Below are positions 55,403 through 64,000 of a stretch of DNA of 64,000 bases, one piece after another; positions within the stretch are counted from its first letter, which is position 1; every line of letters begins with the position of its first letter. This stretch comes from Oopsacas minuta. Taxonomy: Eukaryota; Porifera; Hexactinellida; Lyssacinosida; Leucopsacidae. The stretch is taken from contig JAKMXF010000099.1 of the NCBI GenBank assembly GCA_024704765.1, positions 1 to 64,000 on the forward strand, written 5' to 3'. The position numbers and the translations under genes were made by a program. The notes under the pieces are model-generated. The model had not been told where the DNA came from. It searched no databases and worked only from the letters and a program-made list of their open reading frames with translations.

Positions 55403-57689
55403 TCGATTTCTGGTATTGTACTAGTGTTACTACTCGTACATACTAATGTTGTGTCATCATAGAACACATTGTTACCAGATAATTTTGTGTATTCTCCCTG
55501 TGACAACTCAGCAAAATTAGCTATAAAGGTAAATATATAAATACTTCTGATGAATATCCTTTCTGCTGTCGAAGATATATTATACAACACACTCACATAT
55601 ACGAGATAGTGTTACTGTATCGCTAGTATATCTGCACTATTTCAATCTGTTACATACAATTCATATATTCTAGTTAAATTAGCTGTAAATACTTCGAATA
55701 CTTTAGAAAGGTTGGCTCCTAGAACTGTTAGGATATTTCCATTCTCCTACGAGGTTAGTCCCCAGCATAACATTCTTAGGCAAGACCATGATATCAGAAT
55801 TATTAGTCTCTGATGAAGTAGGTAACATAGAGTATGTTGATCTGGTGTAGTGGATAATGTAATTGCAGGTGGGCCTATTGAAACAAACAAATTTTAAAAT
55901 AATAAATTTAAAGTTTATTGAGAGGAAATACAGGTGCTCACCTTGTACCAATAGATCTACGCTTAGTATAGTAACAGATCCTACTTAACAATCAAATGTA
56001 TCAGACTCTTGGTTTGGTACATTATTGAGAACTACAGGATTCTCAATACAACCCCATTTCATGTCAGGTAACACTCTATTAGTATGAGTTGTACATCACA
56101 GTTGTGTATCTGAAGAATCTACTCCTTTAGTGTGAGAGTATTGTCTCCTTTGTGTTGCAACTAAATACACATGAATATGTTCAAATACAGAGATGGAACC
56201 TGTCAGGCTTCACCAGCCAGGTGACCAAATTTGAAATTCGAAATAACTTAAATAAGGCTAATTACACTTGTAATGAGGTCTATTTTCTGTAATTGAAGTA
56301 ATTGGTAATATAGTATGATTCATAAGATTTATGCTCATTCATTGTTATTTAGCGTTGCATAAAATTGATCGGACAATCGTTCGACAGGCCAATCGGGTCG
56401 GGTCGTAATTCAAACCAGACCGGTAATGTCGGGTCATAAAAATGCTGCCAGTTCCATCTCTGATCAAATTCTGATTTTAGTAATACACATTTCTATTTCT
56501 ATCTTAACTGTTGTAATACTAGGACCAAATACAGATGTCGTGATGCGTAGGTCGCTCCTACAAAACATGTATAATATCCTTGTGCTGTTGTTTGTATATT
56601 CAATGTACTTATCCCTATATCAGAATTCCATATGCCTAGTAGTGTTTTGTTACCACTTGGAATTCCTGCAGTTATATCACTTGTAGCACAAATTAATGTA
56701 GAATCAGTATAGAACATTTCATAACCAGAGAGTAAATTGTATACTCCTGATGACGTCATTTCAGCAAAGTTACTACCTGGAAGAAATGTTGTATATCAAT
56801 ACTGATTTCAATATACATTAGTTCAACCGAATACGTTCTGCAAAATGTGTGATTTTATATGACGTCATCAAGGTGTGAAACTATTGAAATTTTCGGGAAT
56901 GCAGAAAACGAAGTAATAACATACTTGTGTTCCTCTTCATTACGATCATAAATCTTCAGCCATGATCGACAGATATATCTAGTTGTATAGCCAATACATT
57001 TTCTGTAAGTTCTGTTCTATTATACACACAAGTTACCATACAAACCATCACTTTATGACCATGTCGATGAAAATAGTAGCTAATAGGCGGATTCCACAAT
57101 ATTTTATTGAGGTACATACTTGCATACGTGATATATACAATATTTACCTGCAGCAGAAATGTCAATCTGTATAGTTAATTCTCAGTTTCCATCATCAGCA
57201 TAAAATTTGTACAATCCAGCAGAGGCGACAGTGAAAACATCAAAATTGATTGTATTATAGCTACTATTTGCTTTGTCAGGTCTCTGCCATATCCCTGCTA
57301 TATTAGCATCTAAAGTAATATCCTGAGTTAGTACAATAATTTCTTCAGTGTTAGTGTAAGGAGGGAAGTTTGTGTAAATTGTGCCAGTAGCTAAGATGCT
57401 TGATATTGATATTTCAGAATCTGTAATTATGATAATTCTATATTTAATCAAATACTCAACCTATCAATTCAATGTATGATTTCATTGGAAATTTAGCGCT
57501 CTTCAATAAATGTACTGAATAAGAATTCCCTTAATATCTACATACTGTATATAAGGTGTACGAATATTTATTGCCCAAGTATATATCCAAAAGATATAAT
57601 ATAGTATAAAATTTACAGTTAACTTGTCCAATCACTGAATCTATTTGCACCAAAAATAATAACAAAACTAACAGAGGGTTCCCTCTCAT
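55403..57689 (-). pseudogene. Gene 4: minus-strand Ig-type receptor gene, broken and truncated
   Basis: A signal-peptide exon (57689-57617; leader MRGNPLLVLLLFLVQIDSVI, phase-1 donor T|GTAAAT) leads to an Ig-C-like exon (57420-57148; GLYKFYADDGN) with an in-frame TGA at 57184-57182. A fragment at 57130-56956 (CVYNRTELTENVLAIQLDIS) resembles an Ig end. An Ig-A-like exon (56776 to about 56508) has STLICAT and GYYTC, and its end is frameshifted. An Ig-C-like exon (55874-55703) has VLPKNVMLGTNLVGEWKYP and a frame change. The last exon (55520-55403) is the first half of an Ig-A and stops at the duplication border. No CTLD is seen. It is a relative of genes 1-3 that was already diverged, then cut by the rearrangement. 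Confidence 0.75.
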
Positions 57690-57932
57690 AGTATAACATA
57701 TACGACTTATATTCCCAAATATTGTAACTATACTTCAAATAGTAGTGTGGTCAAACACAGTATAATTACATATTACTGCATACAACACAGTTAAATGAAA
57801 TGTAAGAATATCTCTCTAAATTCTCCTATCTTGGAAGTATGTAAATCCTTCTGTTTCAGCAATCTTCAATAATAATGACATAATACATTATGTCTATGGT
57901 GTAGACTAATAGCATAATTGAGTTATTATATA

Positions 57933-58439
57933 CAGTACAAATTGGATTTAACGACACTCGTTTGGGCAAACCAAAAAGTTCGCTATATCCGATTTGTTGC
58001 CAAATCCGCGGGAGCAAAAGAAAAGCGTTTCCTTTTGCCAACTCCGCTCGAATCCATGACAACGAAATTTCAGCATTACATTGTATGTACAATAGCTATA
58101 AATATGCATTTTCTTAAGAAGCCAGATGTTGTTGATTCAAAGCAGGGGAGAATGTCATTCCTTTATAATCAAATCAATTATTAACCCCTAATAATTTACT
58201 AATTAGTACACTTTTCTGAAGTCCACAGTACAGACAGCCCAAAAGTCGTAATATCCGATGGGATTTGCATGGAACAGGCATAGAAATATGTCGCTAAATT
58301 CAATGTGTCGTTATCTCACAAGTCGTTATAACCGAGGTATGATGTGTGCAGAATAATGCTGCGAGATTCTGGGCGAACAAAATGAGTCGTTATAAGCGTT
58401 TGTCGTAAAAGCCGATGTCGTTAAATCAAATGTTTACTG
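57933..58439. repeat. pogo/Tigger-like non-autonomous element, 507 bp
   Basis: Ends CAGTACAAATTGGATTTAAC and the complement of GTTAAATCAAATGTTTACTG are inverted, with TA on both sides (57931-57932, 58440-58441). Internal CGTTATAA/GTCGTTA motifs repeat. The open frames inside are not transposase-like. Confidence 0.75.
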
Positions 58440-59926
58440 TATTGGAAAAAGTGCATGAAGGTTATAGAGATATTATAGTATCACCATGAAATACCTTGAG
58501 TAATGTTTTTTGTATAATTATACATTCAGTTGCATGATGCTTTGCCACTGTACAAGAATGAGATAAGTATTAAAAGAAGTAACTCGATAAATGCGAAGAT
58601 TTCCAGAAAACGGCAAGTTGTTATTACTTGTAATTTGTGACTTATGTGGCATGAACAAAATACAGTAAAGTGTCGCGATCCTTTTGGTACAAGGATGGGA
58701 ATCACGATCTCTTGACGATGTTTTATTGAACGATCGGGAGCGTTACCCAGGTTGAATAATCGGGATCTAATGGATTTCTAATAATTTTTAGAATACGATA
58801 TTTCCTTGATTTTACGGGTAACTCTTTCCAAAATGCTTACTACAGGCTCTTTGAAATATCATAATTCAACAATACAAATAATCCACCCATTTTACTAAAT
58901 CGGTCATCTAACTTACCCAATTGTTTGTTGAGGTTGGTTTCTATGGAAATATGCAAAGTCGCTACTAGATCATATTCTGCATTCACTCAGCATTAACGCT
59001 CCTCATTTTCTCACACATTTGCTCCTACCCTAAAAAGGAGCGCACTCCCGCTCCCAATCCTGAAAATGGAGCTCAATCCAATTCGGCACCCTTCCATTCT
59101 TCCAGAGTTACATTAGATTTGTATTATATATAATAATGAGTACCGAATTGGACCAATGTACGACCGGGAAATTGTTAAATGTGCAACGTCAAACAGTTCC
59201 AACAAATCTATACGTACGTACTATGTTAATGTGAATTATCAAAAGTGTCCCAAGCTCCCAGCAACCACCTTTTCTAGCCAGAATATTGAATTCTTTGCAG
59301 AATAACGATGGAATCTGTATGTCGTTGGCTATGAAATTGGACCGCGAGCTTCGGTGTTCCCGCTCCTTCAAAAATGGAGCATGGCCGACCTCCAGCTCTA
59401 GAGTTATAAATGGAGCGGGGCTCCAGATTCCGCTGCTTGAATGTTCTGGCATTCACCGGTTAGCGAGGTTGATTTGAATCCAAGTTGATGCAACCTAGAA
59501 GACATTCGCATGTCCTCAGTTAGCGAGGTTATCCGTACTAAAATATTACTTTTTTCAGCTGGTCGTTTTACGATTCGAAGGAAAATTCATAATTAGGTAT
59601 TGCAAAGGGGAAAATTGTGCAGAAAAGGTTAAGAACCACTGCTGCAGTAACTCTACCATTGCATAACGTTAGCAATTCCGACAGTATTAAGAAATCTTTG
59701 AAATTCAAATCATTTTGCTTTCGTTAATTAATATAATTATTGTCAATGAATTGGAGCTACATTAACCAGGACTGATGTACATATATTTACCAGCTTAGTA
59801 ATGTGATACTGTTCTGACAAAGATTAGTATGAACTCTTCATATATAGGTTGACGCCAATGATAAAAAATCTAGAAATCTAAATAGTTGGAAGACTATACT
59901 TTTGCCATTCGAGATTCTGCTTTTAA
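58440..59926. other. Intergenic region with repeat fragments
   Basis: Contains two GCTCC/GGAGC-rich blocks (58985-59100, 59335-59450) related to 38005-38160, and a lone hAT-like end GGTTAAGAACCACTG near 59625-59640. No gene is supported. The promoter of the sulfotransferase should lie at the right end, but no distinct element is seen. Confidence 0.45.
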
Positions 59927-61141
59927 ATGAAGAAACTGACACGAAAAGAATTGTTTATTTTCATTTTGATACTATATACCCTAATTACAACGTTCTATAT
60001 TACACAATTCAGTGAACCAAATGAATATTTTATAAAAGAAGAAATTCACAAAAATAAAAAAGAGAAAATAATCGAGAATAATGTTAGCTGGATAAATTAC
60101 AGGAAGAACTGGAACCAAGAGGTCCTGGTTACGACTAATATCGCTGATAAAACACTTAAATTTACAGATAAGTATAGAATGGAGATGACGTCAAAGGGTC
60201 TACATCCACTCAACTTGCAGCACAAATATCTGCATGATAGAATTGATAGGATAGATCAATTCTGTAATGTATCACTACTCGAAAGTAAAGGGATATACAA
60301 ATTATTTGGAAGTTACTATCGAGTCCGTTTCAGTGATAAGTCAGAATTGCTCCAGTGTGCGGTACTGAAGGTGAGTTCTCGTACATGGATACATCTTCTC
60401 AGAGAATTGGAAGGAATGAAGGAAGAATCTTTCCCATACCAAAAGACCTTTCGTAGAATATCAATGGATTTCAATTATCAGAATCCCAAACTAAATGCAC
60501 AGAGGTACCAGACCTACACAAAGTTTTTGATAGCGAGAAATCCTTTCCAAAGACTATTATCAGGTTACACAGATCAATTTATTACACGTTACAGATTAGG
60601 AAAACCATATTTTTATGAAGTTATCACTATAAATTATCTCTCAAATCTAACAAAAGAATATATTACACAATTGAGGAATGAATTGAAGAAAGGAGAGGAG
60701 AGGTTGACTCAAGGTCTAGATAGCAGCATTATTCAGCAGATTAGAAGATTGAATGCAGGATATGGGAAATCAAAAATCACTTTTTTGGAATTCTTAAATT
60801 TTGTTATCTATAGTTTCAGAAACAAAGGGTTCTATGGTTTAAACGATCATTGGAAACCTATCAGCCATTTTTGTGATCCGTGTGCTATCAAATATGACAT
60901 TATTGCCAAATTCGAAACTTTGAAAGAGGATTCGGATGCTATTTTAAACTACGTACAGAGAAACAATCCAAAGCGTAAAGTCACATTTCCCAATGACCAT
61001 CCAACTACTACACTAGACTGTTGTAATGAAGAATTTAGGATTGTTCCACTAAATGTGAGGAGATCAATTTATGAAATATTCAAACAAGACTATCTACTAT
61101 TTGGTTATGAGTATAGAGAAGATGAGAACAATATTTGCTAA
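59927..61141 (+). CDS. Carbohydrate sulfotransferase (Sulfotransfer_2 / HNK-1 ST family), single exon
   Basis: A 404-residue type II membrane protein: short basic N-terminus, signal-anchor helix (about residues 9-27, LFIFILILYTLITTFYI), a charged stem, then the luminal catalytic domain. The 5'-phosphosulfate-binding segment is QCAVLKVSSRTW (about 143-154), with Leu where the family usually has Pro. The 3'-phosphate-binding segment is ARNPFQRLLSGY (about 203-214). The conserved HWKPI ... CDPCAIKYD block starts near 308, and YLLFGYEY ends the domain. Such enzymes transfer sulfate from PAPS to chondroitin, dermatan or N-glycan termini in the Golgi; the exact acceptor cannot be told. The frame is intact and the length normal. 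A broken copy lies at 24917-25502 near gene 1. Confidence 0.88.
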   Translation: MKKLTRKELFIFILILYTLITTFYITQFSEPNEYFIKEEIHKNKKEKIIENNVSWINYRKNWNQEVLVTTNIADKTLKFTDKYRMEMTSKGLHPLNLQHKYLHDRIDRIDQFCNVSLLESKGIYKLFGSYYRVRFSDKSELLQCAVLKVSSRTWIHLLRELEGMKEESFPYQKTFRRISMDFNYQNPKLNAQRYQTYTKFLIARNPFQRLLSGYTDQFITRYRLGKPYFYEVITINYLSNLTKEYITQLRNELKKGEERLTQGLDSSIIQQIRRLNAGYGKSKITFLEFLNFVIYSFRNKGFYGLNDHWKPISHFCDPCAIKYDIIAKFETLKEDSDAILNYVQRNNPKRKVTFPNDHPTTTLDCCNEEFRIVPLNVRRSIYEIFKQDYLLFGYEYREDENNIC

Positions 61142-61530
61142 CACACTTGATTCAAGTTCAATGAGTATTAAACTGACATGTTAAATAGGCATACTATGTC
61201 TGGCAAATATCGATACATATACATATGGTTAAAATCTCCGATATACGATATATCGGAATATTACTCGATACGATAAATATAGGTTCAATATTTCTAAATT
61301 GGAAATATTGAAATGTGGGAAATATAGAAAACATTGGGGATATACCGAAAAATTTCAAGTAAGTATCCTAAAATTTCGGAAATAACAAAATTCGATATTT
61401 TTGATGTTTCAATGCATCTGTATATTTTGATCGAATTCTTTGTAGAACTTTGATCAAATTTTCTTATGTCGAACTTTGATCAAATGATGAAAAAGGCAAA
61501 TTTTGATCAAAGTTCTACTTAAATGTCTTC
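61142..61530. other. Spacer between the sulfotransferase and the satellite
   Basis: AT-rich, with a CCGATATACGATATATCGG palindrome near 61240-61258 and satellite-like AACTTTGATC words appearing from about 61445. No gene seen. Confidence 0.4.
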
Positions 61531-62475
61531 AGTCGAACTTTGATCGAAAAATTGTAGAACTTTGATCGAAAAATGAGAACTTGATCGAAAAATGTAGAAC
61601 TTTGATCGAAAAATGTAGAACTTTGATCGAAAAATGAGAACTTTGATCGAAAAATGTAGAACTTTGATCGAAAAATGACAACTTTGATCGAAAAATGTAG
61701 AACTTTGATCGAAAGATGAGAACTTTGATCGAAAAATGTAGAACTTTGATCGAAAAATGAGAACTTGATCGAAAAATGTAGAACTTTGATCGAAAAATGT
61801 AGAACTGTGATCGAAAAATGAGAACTTTGATCGAAAAATGTAGAACTTTGATCGAAAAATGACAACTTTGATCGAAAAATGTAGAACTTTGATCGAAAGA
61901 TGAGAACTTTGATCGAAAAATGTAGAACTTTGATCGAAAAATGAGAACTTGATCGAAAAATGTAGAACTTTGATCGAAAGATGAGAACTTTGATCGAAAA
62001 ATGTAGAACTTTGATCGAAAAATGAGAACTTTGATCGAAAAATGTAGAACTTTGATCGAAAAATGACAACTTTGATCGAAAAATGTAGAACTTTGATCGA
62101 AAGATGAGAACTTTGATCGAAAAATGTAGAACTTTGATCGAAAAATGAGAACTTGATCGAAAAATGTAGAACTTTGATCGAAAAATGTAGAACTTTGATC
62201 GAAAAATGAGAACTTTGATCGAAAAATGTAGAACTTTGATCGAAAAATGACAACTTTGATCGAAAAATGTAGAACTTTGATCGAAAGATGAGAACTTTGA
62301 TCGAAAAATGTAGAACTTTGATCGAAAAATGAGAACTTGATCGAAAAATGTAGAACTTTGATCGAAAAATGTAGAACTTTGATCGAAAAATGAGAACTTT
62401 GATCGAAAAATGTAGAACTTTGATCGAAAAATGACAACTTTGATCAAAAATGTAGAACTTTGATCGAAAAATGAG
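61530..62475. repeat. Satellite of about 20-bp units with higher-order structure
   Basis: Roughly 46 units of the form GAACTTTGATCGAAAAATG followed by TA, A or AC variants. A shortened unit GAACTTGATCG recurs at about 61575, 61762, 61946, 62150 and 62334, mostly 184-187 bp apart, and an AAAGATG variant recurs with it, showing higher-order repeats of about nine monomers. Open frames across it on the minus strand (SIKVLHF-type repeats) result from unit lengths and lack of stops, not coding. Confidence 0.92.
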
Positions 62476-62874
62476 TTCTTTTATTTATCACATAAATATC
62501 ACGAGTTATATAATTTGGTTAACTAACATAAGATTTCTTTTTATTAATTCGGGAACTTGTGTTCATGTGCAAAATATCTGTGGCAGAAATCAGCTCAATT
62601 AACTTACGTCACCAAAAATTATTGATTGAACTATTAATACGTGTTAACGTAATAAGTCTTCACTGAAAGAAGTATTAAACAACTTAGGATAGAACACACA
62701 TATGACACATATATTACTTCTACATTCTAATAGCATATGGGTAATGTAACTATAAAGTAATATTCGTTATCTAACTTTAGATAATATACCATCACTAAAC
62801 TACAATATATTATCACATTAACCTAATTCTAATATTCAGTTAAAACTGTCATGTCAAACGTTGGATTGACTTTG
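62476..62874. other. AT-rich spacer without supported features
   Basis: Nothing recognisable between the satellite and the stop codon of the minus-strand MULE gene; it may contain that gene's 3' untranslated region or the element's right end. Confidence 0.4.
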
Positions 62875-64000
62875 CTATTGGAAAATCTGCATCTTGTTCA
62901 TTATAATAGAACGACAAACTGGGCATCTATCACCGAGCGTAAAATTCAGTTCACAATTTCCGCATACATTAGCATGTCCACAAGGTATGAAGACAAACGT
63001 TAAATCTCTACTGTTCAAACAAATGATACACGGATTCTTCACCATTGATTCTTCATCGCTTGAACTATCAGAAGTTTCATCTATACTTTCTTCCAATTCC
63101 GTAGATCCCGAATAAGTCCAAAATTTCGGATTACCAATAGTATTTGAAATTTCTTTAATATATTCTAGTGATGTGCATTCTTTTCTTTGAAGTTTTTCTT
63201 TACATTTGTTTCTAATTTTCTCATTATTTATATCCTTTGCACTTCGCTCGCCAATTTCTAGGTCATTCTTCATTCTCTGGTATTCAAGATCATATTTTTT
63301 CAGCGTCTTTTCGAGACATTCCATAAATGCCCATAGGTTAGGCTTTTTTACACGGATGAGAGACTTTAAACCCCGATGATATACTTCAGAACAGTTATTA
63401 GTTGTTTGAATAGAATGGGATATTGATAAATCATTTCTGTTAATCCATTCTCTCTTTATGTAACTCTTAAGCCTTTGAAGATTAATAATCTCATGATCTT
63501 TCATATTTTGTAGAGTAACTCCAGATAACAATCTATAGACTGGTAGAATTTCTTCTTCAGGTAACATGGGAAGTACCATAACAGACCTGACCCATCCATT
63601 AAACTCAGAGTTCTTTGTATACGAAGAAGTGAGATGTAGCTTTGTTAACCTTTTCCAAATAGCTCTCGAAAAATGAAACAGGCATCCTGATACTTCTATC
63701 GAATTGAAAGCTGTGCGAAATGAATTTCTTGAAGCCCTTTCATAGTCACCTACAGCTAATTTTGGTTTGAAATCAGGCATAAATTCTCTTACCTTTTGCA
63801 GAACATCGTCATAGAGAGATTCTGATTTTTTTGACATTAAAATATGTATGGCTGGCAAAGCATGATGACCTTCTTGTAGGAAAATAGTAAACAACTGGTA
63901 AAATAATTTGGGGACAACAAAAAATGTTGCATCAAAATTGATAGCATCAGTATTTTTCAGAGATTCAAACATAAAATCAGACCAGAATAAAGCTGCAAAG
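62875..64000 (-). CDS. MULE-type transposase with C-terminal RING finger (5' part outside window)
   Basis: The frame is open from the right edge to a stop at 62875. The MULE domain shows FDATFFVVPKLFYQL (first Asp), GDYERASRNSFRTAF (second Asp), CLFHFSRAIWKR and TTNNCSEVYHRGL (Glu), matching the DDE layout. About 70 residues after the acidic linker, the C-terminus has CIICLNSRDL ... CGHANVCGNC ... CPVCRS, a complete C3HC4 RING finger typical of E3 ubiquitin ligases. The N-terminal part, usually a FLYWCH or other zinc finger, lies beyond the window. No terminal repeats are visible, so it could be a transposon or a domesticated gene. The frame is undamaged. Confidence 0.82.
   Translation of the reverse strand, partial: FAALFWSDFMFESLKNTDAINFDATFFVVPKLFYQLFTIFLQEGHHALPAIHILMSKKSESLYDDVLQKVREFMPDFKPKLAVGDYERASRNSFRTAFNSIEVSGCLFHFSRAIWKRLTKLHLTSSYTKNSEFNGWVRSVMVLPMLPEEEILPVYRLLSGVTLQNMKDHEIINLQRLKSYIKREWINRNDLSISHSIQTTNNCSEVYHRGLKSLIRVKKPNLWAFMECLEKTLKKYDLEYQRMKNDLEIGERSAKDINNEKIRNKCKEKLQRKECTSLEYIKEISNTIGNPKFWTYSGSTELEESIDETSDSSSDEESMVKNPCIICLNSRDLTFVFIPCGHANVCGNCELNFTLGDRCPVCRSIIMNKMQIFQ

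Noticed and set aside
57856-58184. Small genes near 57.9 kb on either strand
   Set aside because: They overlap the pogo-like element and show no protein-like features.
61515-62447. Three overlapping minus-strand open frames of about 240-310 codons
   Set aside because: They run through the 20-bp satellite and translate as the same low-complexity repeat in different frames; no start context, domain or codon bias supports a protein.
61530-62475. CRISPR-like regular repeats
   Set aside because: There are no unique spacers; the units are direct neighbours with 0-2 base variants, and the genome is eukaryotic.
1-64000. tRNA or rRNA genes
   Set aside because: I found no cloverleaf with A and B box pattern and no conserved rRNA segment by reading; a tRNAscan-SE or Rfam search would be decisive.

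Overview
This is a eukaryotic, animal-type window: AT-rich, with small GT-AG introns (down to about 50-65 bp), C-type lectin (CTLD) and immunoglobulin-like (Ig) domains on separate exons, and many DNA transposons (hAT, mariner, Tc1- and pogo-like, CMC/CACTA-like, MULE). The short introns and lectin-Ig-phosphatase architecture suggest an invertebrate, perhaps an early-branching one such as a sponge. That guess is inference only. Exon boundaries were placed by eye from splice consensus, reading frame and alignment between paralogous exons; there is no transcript evidence.

The main content is a family of very large type I membrane proteins built from a five-exon cassette: CTLD-A, CTLD-B, Ig-A, Ig-B, Ig-C. 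Every cassette exon starts and ends in phase 1. Gene 1 (left edge to 23813, +) has one partial and six complete cassettes, then Ig-D, Ig-E, a transmembrane helix and a very short tail. Gene 2 (28019-36295, +) is complete: signal peptide, two cassettes, Ig-D, Ig-E, transmembrane helix, a tail with six tyrosines (one pair spaced like an ITAM, plus YxxM and YxN motifs), and a tyrosine-phosphatase-like domain whose catalytic motifs are all altered. Gene 3 (48438-54412, +) is a decayed duplicate of the 3' end of gene 1, with several frameshifts and stops. A further broken Ig gene lies on the minus strand at 55403-57689 and is cut by the duplication breakpoint.

Between these lie an intact single-exon Golgi-type carbohydrate sulfotransferase (59927-61141), its truncated pseudogene copy (24917-25502), a TRIM/NHL-like pseudogene (43024-44410) and a MULE transposase fused to a C-terminal RING finger at the right edge.

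Transposons account for much of the rest. Three hAT elements show 8-bp target duplications. An apparently intact CACTA-like element (50264-52891) carries a two-exon 559-residue ORF. There is a dead mariner, a 918-bp Tc1-like palindrome, several pogo-like and hAT-like MITEs, and a satellite of about 20-bp units. Gene 1 and its duplicate gene 3 serve as occupied and empty sites for each other, which confirms element boundaries and orders the insertions after the duplication.

Read together, the window looks like a cluster of modular, possibly polymorphic cell-surface recognition receptors with different tails: one signalling-type (gene 2), one with almost no tail (gene 1) and decayed relatives. 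This resembles paired-receptor clusters of immune or allorecognition systems. The ectodomain and tail structure can be read in the sequence; the recognition role is inferred.
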